Notes: a model not told the origin generated them from the letters alone. Counted from the first letter of the stretch, positions 1 through 8,637 are shown. The stretch is 64,000 bases of DNA from Mycolicibacterium goodii (GCF_001187505.1 NZ_CP012150.1:4836001-4900000); one strand, 5' to 3'. A program made the numbers and translations.

Positions 1-1062
1 CACGCTTGCCGCGCTGTTGGTCGCCGTATCGGCCCACTGCCTGCGCACGCCCGCCGGGGCCAACGGCACCAGGGGGAGCAGCGTCCAGCGCTCGTCCGGC
101 TGCTCCTGGGCCCGGCTCAGCGCGCTCTTGGTGGCGGCGCGGATCGTCCGCAGGTCCGAGGTCGTGGGGGTGACCGTGATGTCGACGTTGGTGATGGCGT
201 TGGCGCGGGTGTCGCCGTCGCGCCGTTGGCTGATGGGCATCGTCAGCGTGGCGGTGCCGTCGTCGGCGACCCGGCCGATGCGCTGGGCCAGGCGGGCGGC
301 CACCGCGGCCAGCAGCGTGTTGCTGGTGCCGCCGAGGGTCGCGGCGCGGGATTCCCATTCCGCGGCATCGACGAACACCGTGACGGTCGGGTTGGTGTCG
401 GGGTCCCGCGGTGCCGAGGACATCGGCGTGAGTAGCGTGGCGGACCGGGTTGACGGGGCCGATGCCGCGCTGTTGCGCCGGACGAAACGCGCCGCCGCCA
501 CGGCCGCGCGGCCGATGTCTGGGATGTCCCGCAACGTCCGGCAGATGTCCTCGCCGAGCCCGCGCAGCTTGCCGCGGGTTCCTGCCGCCGGCCAGGTGGG
601 ACCCGCGCCGTCCCCGCATGCAGCGCCGGAGACGGCGTCGGCCAGGGCCTGGCACAGGCCGACCGCGTCGGTGACGCAATGTGACGCGACGAGGCTGATC
701 CCGGCGCCCCCGTCGGTGAACGGCAGCACGGCCAGATGCCACCCGGGTCCGCGTTCGGCGTCCAGTGGGGTGGCGGCCTGCTCCTCCAACCAGGCGTCGA
801 AATCCGCACGCGGACGCGCTGCCCCCAGCTCGAGCGGGGTGGTGGTTTCCGCGGTGACCCAGCGATGCCGACCGAACGGCAAGGCCGACAACTCGATTCG
901 GCGGGCGAGCCTGCCGCGTTGCAGACGCGCGTGGAACTGTCGCAGGGCCGCCAGGTCGATCGTGCGGTCGTACATCCAGATGCCTTGGATCAGGCTCGTC
1001 GTGCCTGCGGCCCGCTCGAGACTGAAGATGGTGTGGTCGACGAGATCGAGAACGTTGTCCAT
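1..1062 (-). CDS. Condensation-domain acyltransferase-like protein (3' end beyond window)
   Basis: The gene starts at ATG 1062 and stays open to base 1, so 354 codons are visible and the C-terminus lies outside the window. The fold resembles the condensation/WS-DGAT/PapA superfamily, which transfers acyl groups from CoA or carrier-protein thioesters to alcohols. The expected HHxxxDG site appears as SHCVTDA (H128, D132): the second His and the Asp are kept, while the first His and the Gly are replaced. It follows the PapA-like gene by 19 bp and shares an AAGGGA ribosome site, so the two are probably co-transcribed. The substrate is unknown. The altered motif could mean a structural partner rather than an active enzyme. 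Confidence 0.75.
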   Translation of the reverse strand, partial: MDNVLDLVDHTIFSLERAAGTTSLIQGIWMYDRTIDLAALRQFHARLQRGRLARRIELSALPFGRHRWVTAETTTPLELGAARPRADFDAWLEEQAATPLDAERGPGWHLAVLPFTDGGAGISLVASHCVTDAVGLCQALADAVSGAACGDGAGPTWPAAGTRGKLRGLGEDICRTLRDIPDIGRAAVAAARFVRRNSAASAPSTRSATLLTPMSSAPRDPDTNPTVTVFVDAAEWESRAATLGGTSNTLLAAVAARLAQRIGRVADDGTATLTMPISQRRDGDTRANAITNVDITVTPTTSDLRTIRAATKSALSRAQEQPDERWTLLPLVPLAPAGVRRQWADTATNSAASV

Positions 1063-1081
1063 GTCTGTGTCCCTTGCGCTT

Positions 1082-2548
1082 TCAGTCGGTGGCCACGCAC
1101 ACTGCGCAGGAGTCACTGATCATGGCGCGGTGGGCGAGTTCCTCGATCCAGTCCGTGGTCGTCTGGGCCACGTCGGCGAAGACCTTGCCGAGGGTCGCGA
1201 TGTAGCGATGCACCGATTTGCGGGCCACGGCGTTGTCCGGATACGAGATGGTGATGGTGGTCTTCGTGGCGTGCCGGTTGACCCAGACATTGATCTCGCC
1301 CATGTTCAGGTTGTCGCCGAAGGTACCGAAGTTGGTGTCCTCCCACAGCGTCGAGACGGGGATCTTGCGGAAATCGATGTAGGACAACATCATCGCGGGA
1401 CGGGACGGCTCTGGGATGGCGATACCAGCGGTATCCGCCAGTTCGCGCACCCGGTCGATCGGCATCGCGGCGAGGTGCTTCGACGCGTCGAACGACCGCT
1501 GTGCGGCGCGTGCCGCATCGGGAAAGGACCCTCCGCGGGTGGGTACGGTGACCGGGAACAGGCTGGCGAACCAGCCGACCGTCATCGCGTCGACACTCGG
1601 CGTCCGCGTGTCCAACGGTGTCAGCCCGTGGTAGAGCTCGGTGCCGGTCAACTCGCGTTCGGCGAGTGCGGCGCAGGCGATCACCCCGCCGACAAAGCGC
1701 ACGCCCGCCGAGAAGCAGGCGGCTTCGAACGCCTCGGTGGCGTCGCCGTCGAGGAGGTCGACGGTGACGAAGGCGCCCCTGGTGTCGGCAGAGGTGTCAC
1801 CGATCGGGAGCGCAAACCCTGGCCAGTCACGGCCTGCGTCTTGCGCGAAATCGATCCACTGCCGCACGGCGGGGGTGGACGGCGTCGTCTGGGCGATCAT
1901 GTCGTGCTGCCGGACGGCGAAATCGCGGTAGCTGCTGACCGGTGCCAGCATGTCCTGGGTTTCCTGAGTCCCACTGGTGGTCAGGTGGTGGTACAGCAGG
2001 TGGATGTCGAAGAAGATCAACCCGGCCGAGATGCCGTCGATGTGCAGATGGTCGACGCTCGCGTAGAACGTGAACCGGTCGGCGTGCTGGACGATCCCGA
2101 ACGTGAAGCAGCCCCACTGCAGAGTTTCCGGTGTCGTGCTCAGCGCGTGATCGCGGACCTCGTCCTCGGTCAGGTGACCGAACTCGACGGGGATGAGGTC
2201 AATCAGTGCCGGGTCGGTGATCGTCCGGCGCACGAAGTCACTGCCGTCGAACTCGAACCAATCGTGGTAGGCGTCGTGGCGGCGCACGTGCGCGTTGATC
2301 GCGGTGGTCATGGCGGTGATGTCGCATATGCCGGGAATCTCCCATGCGACGATCATCAGTCGCGGCATCTGCGTACCGGAAGCCTTGCCGCGCAGTGCCT
2401 TCCTGAGGTGCTGGGCACGTTGATATGTGGGGGGAAGCTCGCTGCGCGGGGCGTTTTGCGCGGCTGCGCGGGCGGCGGGGGACGCCAGCCATGTGGTGAC
2501 GGCGCCGTCCGATGGCTGCCACCCGCTGATGTTGCCCAGTGCGACCAT
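1082..2548 (-). CDS. PapA-type condensation-domain acyltransferase
   Basis: This 488-residue protein has the length and motifs of mycobacterial polyketide-associated (PapA1/2/3-type) acyltransferases, which esterify trehalose or other cell-envelope glycolipids. The catalytic motif reads DHLHIDG, so H167, D171 and G172 match HxxxDG. A late FGDNLNMGEINVWVNR-like block near residue 425 fits the second structural motif of the family. Start ATG 2548 has a strong AAGGAG site. It leads a two-gene unit with the second condensation protein. No polyketide synthase or MmpL transporter is visible in the window, so the lipid product is not identifiable. Confidence 0.85.
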   Translation of the reverse strand: MVALGNISGWQPSDGAVTTWLASPAARAAAQNAPRSELPPTYQRAQHLRKALRGKASGTQMPRLMIVAWEIPGICDITAMTTAINAHVRRHDAYHDWFEFDGSDFVRRTITDPALIDLIPVEFGHLTEDEVRDHALSTTPETLQWGCFTFGIVQHADRFTFYASVDHLHIDGISAGLIFFDIHLLYHHLTTSGTQETQDMLAPVSSYRDFAVRQHDMIAQTTPSTPAVRQWIDFAQDAGRDWPGFALPIGDTSADTRGAFVTVDLLDGDATEAFEAACFSAGVRFVGGVIACAALAERELTGTELYHGLTPLDTRTPSVDAMTVGWFASLFPVTVPTRGGSFPDAARAAQRSFDASKHLAAMPIDRVRELADTAGIAIPEPSRPAMMLSYIDFRKIPVSTLWEDTNFGTFGDNLNMGEINVWVNRHATKTTITISYPDNAVARKSVHRYIATLGKVFADVAQTTTDWIEELAHRAMISDSCAVCVATD

Positions 2549-2708
2549 GTCCCGCTCCTTGTCCTCGCTTCTTCTGTGGTGTCGAAGCGAAGTTAGGGCG
2601 TGACATGGTCGCGGCGCGCGTTTGTGCGCACTGGGCGCGAAGTGAGCGATTGGGGCCGTTTTGCGCGTTGTGCTCAGCGGCTGTGGTGGGGTGCCGAGGA
2701 CGTCCGGT

Positions 2709-3065
2709 TCACGGTTCGATCGTCAGCCGGCGGATGCCCGTACCGTCGAGGGTGAAACGGAATCGCAGATCGATGACGCCTCCGGGAAAGTTGCCTTCGA
2801 GGTGCTGCACCACCTCGATTCGGGACTCGTCGAGGCGGGTGGCGCCGACGAACTCGGTGGTGTAGGTGTATTCCGCGCTCGCCCGCTGCATCCAGGCGCC
2901 GATCTCGTCTCGTCCGTGGTAGGTGTGGCCTTCGTCGGTCACCACGGCGTCATCGGTGAAGGCCGCGAGTGCAGCGGAGTTGTCGGTTGCGGGACGGGCG
3001 GTGAGGTAGCAGGCGACCGGCGCCGGGAGTTCGTTCCAGGTGAGGTCGGTTTGGTGGTTGGTCAT
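2709..3065 (-). CDS. NTF2/SnoaL-like fold protein
   Basis: A 118-residue protein with the small alpha+beta cone pattern of the NTF2-like superfamily: an N-terminal helix, a TDDAVVTDEGHTYHGRDEI segment near residues 37-56, and a C-terminal run of strands ending RFRFTLDGTGIRRLTIEP. Such proteins bind small hydrophobic ligands or act as isomerases and dehydratases, and no catalytic residue can be assigned here. It lies 59 bp downstream of the metallo-hydrolase on the same strand, with an imperfect GC hairpin between them, so co-transcription is possible. Function unknown beyond the fold. Confidence 0.75.
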   Translation of the reverse strand: MTNHQTDLTWNELPAPVACYLTARPATDNSAALAAFTDDAVVTDEGHTYHGRDEIGAWMQRASAEYTYTTEFVGATRLDESRIEVVQHLEGNFPGGVIDLRFRFTLDGTGIRRLTIEP

Positions 3066-3072
3066 GACCCAA

Positions 3073-3093
3073 CCCTGGGGTTTCCCCCAAGGG
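3073..3093 (-). terminator. Imperfect GC hairpin between hydrolase and NTF2-like gene
   Basis: CCCTGGGG, a TTT loop and CCCCCAAGGG can form a short hairpin with a bulged stem just before the NTF2-like start. There is no T-run. It could be a weak terminator for the upstream hydrolase gene or an attenuating structure in the leader. Seen by eye only. Confidence 0.3.
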
Positions 3094-3124
3094 CAGGGTC
3101 AAGCCACTGCGGTGTGTCCGCTGA

Positions 3125-4045
3125 TCAGTAGTCCCAGGCCGTGGGTACGCACCGGAAGACGTCGCCTGCGGTGGCCACCCGGCAGACGGACGGGAACGGC
3201 AGGTGGGTGGCGACCAGGGACTCGCCGGTGGCCGCCAATTCGCGCAGCAGTCGGACCCGGACCCGAACTGATTCCTCGGGATCATGCTCGAAGCCGTTGT
3301 GCCACTGCGGATTGTCGAATCCCGGTGCGAACACGGCGTCGCCGGCGAAGGTGAGCCGATCGTCGCCGGATGCCAGGCGCACGATGCTGTGTCCGGGGGT
3401 GTGGCCGCCGGTGCGCTCGATGTGCACCCCGGGCGCGATGTCGTGCTCGGACTCGAATGTGTGCAGGTAACCGCGGTACTCGTCGAGGAATCGGCCTGCG
3501 ATCGACCGGAGCGCAGGGGGCACCGGTGCCGGCATCTCGGTGTGGGAGAAGTCGGGCGACTCCCAGAAGTTGGCTTCCGCGGACGCGACGTGAATGCGCA
3601 GATCCGGACGCAGTCGTTCCTTGATGCCGTCCGAGAGCAGCCCGCCGACATGGTCCATGTGCATGTGGGTGAGAACCACGTCGGTGACCGTTGACGGGTC
3701 GATTCCGGCCGCCTCCAGGCGGTGGACGGTCTGCCCGGCGCGCGGAAAGTCCGGGAACTCCACGCCGAGGCCGGCATCGACGAGGATGGTCCGGTCGCCG
3801 CTGCGCACCACGACGACGTTGAGCGGCCAGTCGAGGACATCCTGGGGCAGGAACCGGTCGCTCAGCCACGTGCGGTAGGTGTCGCTGTCCGCGTTGGTCG
3901 CCATGGTGCTCGCGGTGATCGGCAGTACGCCATCGCTGATCACGAGGACCTGGATGTCACCGACCGGTACCGCATACCGCGACGGGACCAGTTCGTCGAT
4001 GGCGTTGGTGCCGGCGTGGGGGATGTTGTCCGTGCTGGTGGTCAT
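3125..4045 (-). CDS. MBL-fold metallo-hydrolase
   Basis: A 306-residue metallo-beta-lactamase-fold hydrolase. The metal motif HMHMDHVGG (HxHxDH) lies about a third of the way in, followed by GGHTPGHS and FAGDAVF, which carry the third His and the bridging Asp. This layout is shared by lactonases, glyoxalase II-like and phosphotriesterase-like members; the N-acyl-homoserine-lactonase branch is possible but not provable. ATG 4045 is chosen because CAGGAGACG lies six bases upstream; an in-frame start 26 codons earlier would run into the divergent promoter. It diverges from the SDR gene across paired operators, so one TetR protein may control both. Confidence 0.85.
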   Translation of the reverse strand: MTTSTDNIPHAGTNAIDELVPSRYAVPVGDIQVLVISDGVLPITASTMATNADSDTYRTWLSDRFLPQDVLDWPLNVVVVRSGDRTILVDAGLGVEFPDFPRAGQTVHRLEAAGIDPSTVTDVVLTHMHMDHVGGLLSDGIKERLRPDLRIHVASAEANFWESPDFSHTEMPAPVPPALRSIAGRFLDEYRGYLHTFESEHDIAPGVHIERTGGHTPGHSIVRLASGDDRLTFAGDAVFAPGFDNPQWHNGFEHDPEESVRVRVRLLRELAATGESLVATHLPFPSVCRVATAGDVFRCVPTAWDY

Positions 4046-4150
4046 TTTCGTCTCCTGGTGTACGCCCGAGGATCCGGCGAATGCCCGGATCTGTTTCGGG
4101 AGAACGCACTCCCTGGCCGTCACTTATCCGGGCGCGCCAGAATCTCTTAC

Positions 4151-4187
4151 TTGACACGACGTCAACTCCTAGCCGACACTGTGTCAA
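4151..4187. promoter_or_regulatory. Tandem palindromic operators, probable TetR sites
   Basis: TTGACACGACGTCAA (4151-4165) and GACACTGTGTC (4175-4185) are inverted repeats. The outermost halves TTGACAC (4151) and GTGTCAA (to 4187) are also exact reverse complements. Both sites sit between the divergent hydrolase and SDR genes. The TetR gene two positions downstream is the natural candidate ligand-responsive repressor. Binding is inferred. Confidence 0.6.
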
Positions 4188-4210
4188 GTTGAGATCTTCG
4201 GGAGGACAGC

Positions 4211-5062
4211 ATGAAGACGTTTCTGATCACCGGCGTGAGCAGTGGCCTGGGACAGGCCTTCGCGAACGCGGCGCTGGCGGCCGGGCACCGCGTCGTCGGA
4301 ACCGTGCGCAAGGACCACGACGGCGCCGCCTTCGAATCGATCGCGCCGGACCGGGCGTACGCACGCCTGCTCGATGTCACCGACGACGCGGCCGTCACCG
4401 CGACCGTCGCAGGGGTGGAGAAGAACATCGGGCATATCGACGTGGTGATCGCCAACGCTGGTTACGGCGTCGAGGGCACCTTCGAGGAGACGTCGCTACG
4501 GGAGATGCGAGCGCAGTTCGCCACCAACGTCTTCGGAGTCGCGGCCACCTTGCAGGCCGCATTGCCCTACATGCGGGAGCGGCGCTCGGGCCATCTTATG
4601 GCGGTGACCTCCATGGGCGGGCTCATGGCCGTGCCCGGCATGTCGGCGTACTGCGCCAGCAAGTTCGCCGTGGAGGGCATGCTGGAGAGCCTGCGTAAAG
4701 AGGTCAGCGGCTTCGGCATCCACGTCACCGCGATCGAACCGGGGTCCTTTCGTACCGACTGGGCCGGCCGCTCGATGACGCGGGCGGAACGGTCCATCGC
4801 CGACTACGACGAGTTGTTCGAACCGATCCGTGCGGCACGCCTGGCAGCCAGCGGAAATCAACTGGGCAACCCCGCCAAAGCCGCCGAAGCTGTCTTGGCG
4901 ATACTGGACGAGCCCGAACCGCCGGCCCATCTGGTGCTGGGATCGGATGCGCTGAGGTTGATCGCAGCGGCGCGGGCAGCGGTCGACGACGACATCCGGA
5001 AATGGGAAGAACTCTCCCGCAGCACGGATTTCGCCGACGGCGCGCAGCTGGCCTCGACGTAG
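4211..5062 (+). CDS. Short-chain dehydrogenase/reductase (SDR)
   Basis: A 283-residue classical SDR. The nucleotide-binding motif TGVSSGLG is at residues 8-15, NAG is near 80, and the catalytic YCASK follows MSA near 150. The C-terminal extension beyond the usual 250 residues is common in the oxidoreductase subgroup that acts on aldehydes, ketones or retinol-like lipids. The start ATG 4211 has a GGGAGGAC site. The TetR gene follows after 24 bp, so the two probably form an operon controlled by the palindromes upstream. Substrate unknown. Confidence 0.88.
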   Translation: MKTFLITGVSSGLGQAFANAALAAGHRVVGTVRKDHDGAAFESIAPDRAYARLLDVTDDAAVTATVAGVEKNIGHIDVVIANAGYGVEGTFEETSLREMRAQFATNVFGVAATLQAALPYMRERRSGHLMAVTSMGGLMAVPGMSAYCASKFAVEGMLESLRKEVSGFGIHVTAIEPGSFRTDWAGRSMTRAERSIADYDELFEPIRAARLAASGNQLGNPAKAAEAVLAILDEPEPPAHLVLGSDALRLIAAARAAVDDDIRKWEELSRSTDFADGAQLAST

Positions 5063-5086
5063 AGCCGACCACCGAAGGGGGAGACC

Positions 5087-5704
5087 GTGACCAAATCCTG
5101 GCCCTCGCGTCGGTCGACGCCCACGGTCCGCAAGGGTGATCTTCGCGAGCAGCAGATTCTCGATGCCGCCGAGGAGCTGTTGTCGACCACCGGATACGCG
5201 GATATGACGGTCGCCGAGATCGCCGAGTCGATCGGGATCACCCGGGCGGCGTTGTACTTCTACTTCGGTTCCAAGCAGGAGGTGCTCACGGCGTTGGTCG
5301 CCCGAACCGCGCAGGTGCTGCGGGATCAGGCGGCCGGTGCCGCACGTGATGAGACCCGCCCGGTCGACGAGGCGATCGGTTCCGCGCTGGAACGCACCGC
5401 CGAACTGTGGCGCAACCACGGCCCGGTGATGCGGATGGCGGTGGACCTGGCATCCACGGTTCCTGCGATCGACGAGTTGTGGTCCGAGGCCGCGGAGGTG
5501 TCCATCGACGCCATTGCCGACGTCCTGCGCCGCGCCGGCGTCCCGTCCGGCACCGGGCCGGGGGACGGCCCGGCGCTCGCGCGGGCGGTGTGCTGGATGA
5601 TCGAGCGGACGTTCTATCACGCGTCCAAGGCGTCGCCGGACGCTATCGCCGACGCGAAACAGACCTGCGAGACGGTGTGGCGGCAGCTGGCGACTCTGGG
5701 CTGA
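5087..5704 (+). CDS. TetR family transcriptional regulator
   Basis: A 205-residue TetR repressor. The N-terminal HTH (residues about 20-65) contains the typical TVAEIAESIGITRAALYFYF stretch, and the helical C-terminal part resembles the EthR-like ligand-binding class. The start is GTG 5087, seven bases after an AAGGGGGAG site. It follows the SDR in a likely two-gene operon, and the paired TTGAC/GTCAA palindromes upstream of that operon are its most likely targets. Its stop codon abuts the stop of the converging methyltransferase with no intergenic space. Confidence 0.9.
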   Translation: MTKSWPSRRSTPTVRKGDLREQQILDAAEELLSTTGYADMTVAEIAESIGITRAALYFYFGSKQEVLTALVARTAQVLRDQAAGAARDETRPVDEAIGSALERTAELWRNHGPVMRMAVDLASTVPAIDELWSEAAEVSIDAIADVLRRAGVPSGTGPGDGPALARAVCWMIERTFYHASKASPDAIADAKQTCETVWRQLATLG

Positions 5705-6568
5705 TCAGCGGCGCGCGTGCACGATACGGCTCGCCCGCAACGCCCGCAACGCCCGCTCGTCGGAAACGAGTGTGCCGTGCCGATACCGGCCGATCAGTTC
5801 GCCCGCGGAAAGATCCTCGGCCACGGTGAACCCGAAAAGGGCCAATTGACGGTGGATTTCGTCCGGGGTGTGGTAGTTGATCAGGGGCTCACCCGCGCGG
5901 GCGAGCCGCGCGGAACGCGCCTGCAGATCGGCGCGGTCCTCGGTGGTGTGCGCCGGTTGCAGGTAATCGGCGACCACCTCGGCCGACCCACCCTGTCCGG
6001 CGATGTATTCGAAAGTGGTGCGGACGGCGTCCGATGTCAGGTAGAAGATGACCCCGAGCCACACGAAAACCGCAGGGTCGGCGCGGCAGAAGCTGTTCGC
6101 CTCCAGTTCTTGTGACAGAGTTTGGGTTTCGAAGTCGACCGGCACCAAGGTCGCGGTTCTCGGGATGTCGATGCCGGTCGCCGCGAGACGCTCGCGCTTC
6201 CACGCCTGGGTCTGCGGGTGGTCGACTTCGAAGACGCGCACATCGGGGTGCGAATTACGGTAGGCGATGGTGTCGAGTCCCGCTCCCAGAACCACGATCT
6301 GCCGCACACCGGTGGCCACGGCAGCGGTGATGGCATCGTCGGCGAACCGGGAGCGGGCCGCGAAGAAGAGCCGGCGTGGTCGATCGCGCGCCACGGTCGC
6401 GGGGTGATCGGCCGGGTAACTGTCCAACTCGGCGAAGTCCTCTGCGGTCACACCGAGCAGACGCGCGGCCAGGGGATCGGTGAGGATCAAAGGGCGGTCG
6501 GCGAACTGGTGACAGGCCCGGGCATACCCGGTGGCGAGCGCTGTCCGGCTGGGTCCGGAGTTGTCCAT
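5705..6568 (-). CDS. Class I SAM-dependent methyltransferase, Ppm1/TIGR00027 type
   Basis: A 287-residue methyltransferase of the leucine-carboxyl-methyltransferase-like family that is greatly expanded in mycobacteria (putative S-adenosyl-L-methionine-dependent methyltransferases). Visible motifs are the TDPLAARLLG segment near residue 30, the SAM loop VVLGAGLDTIAYR near 95 and FEVDHPQTQAWK after it. The substrate of these paralogues is generally unknown. ATG 6568 (MDNSG) is preferred over an ATG seven codons upstream because family members begin near this point. It lies 33 bp downstream of the IclR gene on the same strand. Confidence 0.88.
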   Translation of the reverse strand: MDNSGPSRTALATGYARACHQFADRPLILTDPLAARLLGVTAEDFAELDSYPADHPATVARDRPRRLFFAARSRFADDAITAAVATGVRQIVVLGAGLDTIAYRNSHPDVRVFEVDHPQTQAWKRERLAATGIDIPRTATLVPVDFETQTLSQELEANSFCRADPAVFVWLGVIFYLTSDAVRTTFEYIAGQGGSAEVVADYLQPAHTTEDRADLQARSARLARAGEPLINYHTPDEIHRQLALFGFTVAEDLSAGELIGRYRHGTLVSDERALRALRASRIVHARR

Positions 6569-6601
6569 ATGCGCGAACGTACTCCGCACCGCCGCGGGAT
6601 C

Positions 6602-7384
6602 TCAGACCGACATCAGCCGCGGGCGGGTCAGGTTGTCGGCCGCACTGCGCAGCGCATCGAGGATGATCTCGCGCTCGTCGGCAGATCCGGTGGGGTGCAC
6701 GATCGACACGCCGATGGCGAAGGTCGGCTCACCGTTACCACCGGGTATCGGGATCGCCAAGCCGAGAACCGTGGGGTGCACCTCGCCGTCGTCGACGGCG
6801 TACCCGCGGCGGCGCGTCAGCTCCAGCTTCTCCTGCAGTGCGGTCAGGGTCGACGTCGACTTCTTCGTCAGCCCGACGAAATTGGTCTCGTCCCAGTACA
6901 GTTCGGCGACCTGGGTGGGCGTCAACTCGCTCAGCAGCGCGGTGCCCACCGCGGTCACCGATGCGGGGTAGCGGTCGCCGACGCGGGCCGACAGCGGAAA
7001 GCGCTGACGGCCCTCGAACACCGCGAGGTAGAGCACGTGGGCACCGTCGAGCATGGCGATCTGCACGAGTTGATGACGCAGCACCTCGGATTCTTCGCAG
7101 ATTCGGTAGAACTCGCGGATCTGGTTGAAACCGGACAGGAACGCGCTCCCGAGGTCGACGGTGCGCCGTCCGAGCAGGTATCCACCGGTGCTCCGACGAA
7201 CGAGGCCGCCTTCTTCGAGCGCCGCGCACAGGTTGGACACCGACGACTTGGCGAGGCCGAGTTCGCGCGCGATCTCGGTGAGGGTGCGTGGCACCCCGCG
7301 GGACTCCGCGAGCAGGTCAAGGATGCGGATGGAGCGGGTCACCGCAGGCGAATTGCCGGTACCACGTTCGGCCTCGTCGGCCAT
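6602..7384 (-). CDS. IclR family transcriptional regulator
   Basis: A 260-residue IclR regulator. The N-terminal winged helix (residues about 12-75) includes LTEIARELGLAKSSVSNLCA, and a GAF-like effector domain fills the rest, with GDRYPASVTAVGTALL and GYAVDDGEVHPTVLGLAIPI as hallmark blocks. It is transcribed in line with the D-2-hydroxyacid dehydrogenase, 57 bp downstream, and probably senses the substrate of the divergent transporter/SDR operon. The palindrome at 8554-8571 is a good candidate site. Confidence 0.9.
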   Translation of the reverse strand: MADEAERGTGNSPAVTRSIRILDLLAESRGVPRTLTEIARELGLAKSSVSNLCAALEEGGLVRRSTGGYLLGRRTVDLGSAFLSGFNQIREFYRICEESEVLRHQLVQIAMLDGAHVLYLAVFEGRQRFPLSARVGDRYPASVTAVGTALLSELTPTQVAELYWDETNFVGLTKKSTSTLTALQEKLELTRRRGYAVDDGEVHPTVLGLAIPIPGGNGEPTFAIGVSIVHPTGSADEREIILDALRSAADNLTRPRLMSV

Positions 7385-7441
7385 GTTGTCTCCTCGGGTT
7401 CGAAACCAGCGAGTTGGTCGGTGGCGAATTTTCGCGCGGTC

Positions 7442-8521
7442 TCAGTAGAACTCGACGGTATCCACACGGTTGCGCATGGGACGTCCGTCGAGGAAGTGGG
7501 TGGCGTTCTCGGCGAACAGGTCGGCGATGAGTCGGTCCTCGGCGGAGTTCAGCGCTGCGGTGTGCGGACTGATCAGGACGTTCTCGTGCGTCCACAGCGG
7601 GCTGTCCGGTGCGAGCGGTTCGGCCGCGAACACGTCGAGCGCGGCGAATCCGACCTGCCCGTCCTCTAGGGCATCGATCAGCGCCGGTTCGTCGATCACG
7701 GTGCCCCGCCCGAGGCTCACCAGGGTGAAACCCGGTTTGGCGGCGCGAAAAACCTTGGCATCCACCATGTTCTCGGTGGCAGCGGTCCCGGGCAGGCTCA
7801 CGACGATGCCGTCGACATCGCCTGCTGCGTCGATGAGATCATCCGGGCGGACCAGTTCGTCCACGCCCTCGACAGGTTCGCCGGATCGACTGGTCCCCAC
7901 GACGGTCACCCCCAACGCGGCGAGTTTTCGCGCCACCACCCGGCCGATACCGCCCAACCCGACGAGCAGGATCCGCTGCTGGCTCAACAGACCCATCTCC
8001 CAGCGGTCGGTCCAGCGACGGTCACGCTGCTGCCGGAGCAGTCGAGGCAGTGTCTTGGCGCCGCCGAGCAGACCGAACAGTGCGTACTCGGCCAGAGGTT
8101 CGGCATGGACGCCTGCGGAGGTGGTGAATGTGATTTGGTCGAGTTCGTCCTCGGTGAGTTCGGCGGCCTTGATCTGTCCGCCGCCACCCGCGGCCATGGT
8201 GTGCACCCATAGCAGGTTCGGGTTGTGGCGGACCGTGCGCCGCAGTGCGGCTGGCTGCTCGTCGGGCAGGCCGTACAGCGCCTGTGCCGAGTCGACCAGT
8301 TCCTCGAATGCGCGCTGCTGTTCGTCGGTTCTGCGGAAGGCCGGATCACCGGCATGGTCACCGGGGTAGCGCTGTGGGGGCAGCAGGGATTGATCGCGGA
8401 TGAAGTCGATGCGCGGTTCGCGCGCCACGATGCGATCGATGAGCTCCTCGCTGATCGGAGTGGAGGCCACCACGCGAAGTCGCTCGGGCGGGCGGGGTGT
8501 CGAATCTGCAGTCACGGGCAT
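7442..8521 (-). CDS. D-2-hydroxyacid dehydrogenase (NAD-binding)
   Basis: A 359-residue member of the D-isomer-specific 2-hydroxyacid dehydrogenase family, which interconverts 2-hydroxy and 2-keto acids with NAD(P)H. The Rossmann motif GLGGIG is in the middle. The catalytic set is visible as Arg in SLGRGT, Glu in VFAAEPL and His in ISPHTA. ATG 8521 is favoured by an AGAGAGGGA site. A start 17 codons earlier would lie on the palindrome at 8554-8571. With an MHS transporter and a gluconate-dehydrogenase-like SDR divergently placed, sugar-acid metabolism is plausible but not proven. Confidence 0.88.
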   Translation of the reverse strand: MPVTADSTPRPPERLRVVASTPISEELIDRIVAREPRIDFIRDQSLLPPQRYPGDHAGDPAFRRTDEQQRAFEELVDSAQALYGLPDEQPAALRRTVRHNPNLLWVHTMAAGGGGQIKAAELTEDELDQITFTTSAGVHAEPLAEYALFGLLGGAKTLPRLLRQQRDRRWTDRWEMGLLSQQRILLVGLGGIGRVVARKLAALGVTVVGTSRSGEPVEGVDELVRPDDLIDAAGDVDGIVVSLPGTAATENMVDAKVFRAAKPGFTLVSLGRGTVIDEPALIDALEDGQVGFAALDVFAAEPLAPDSPLWTHENVLISPHTAALNSAEDRLIADLFAENATHFLDGRPMRNRVDTVEFY

Positions 8522-8553
8522 CCCTCTCTGATGTCGATGCCGATCGTACTCGT

Positions 8554-8571
8554 TGTTCAACATGCTGAACA
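8554..8571. promoter_or_regulatory. Near-perfect 18-bp palindrome, candidate IclR operator
   Basis: TGTTCAACATGCTGAACA matches its reverse complement at 8 of 9 positions per arm. It lies 33 bp upstream of the dehydrogenase start in the divergent intergenic region. Size and symmetry suit an IclR dimer site. The regulator assignment is inferred from proximity. Confidence 0.5.
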
Positions 8572-8592
8572 TGCCATATGTATCTGGAACTG

Positions 8593-8637
8593 AATAACTC
8601 TATAATTTCCCGTTGGGCGCTATCCGTTCGAGTTATT
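8593..8637. promoter_or_regulatory. Spaced inverted repeat AATAACTC/GAGTTATT
   Basis: AATAACTC (8593-8600) and GAGTTATT (8630-8637) are exact reverse complements 29 bp apart, in an AT-rich patch unlike its surroundings. A GGAAC before the left arm and GAACTGAGTTCC after the right arm add partial symmetry. It sits about 110 bp upstream of the transporter gene and may hold promoter or activator sites. Confidence 0.35.

Noticed and set aside
17..2596. A long open frame on the plus strand (859 codons) across the first 2.6 kb
   Set aside because: It is antisense to the two condensation-domain genes, has Arg/Ala/Val-rich, motif-free translation, and no ribosome site. High GC produces such antisense frames.
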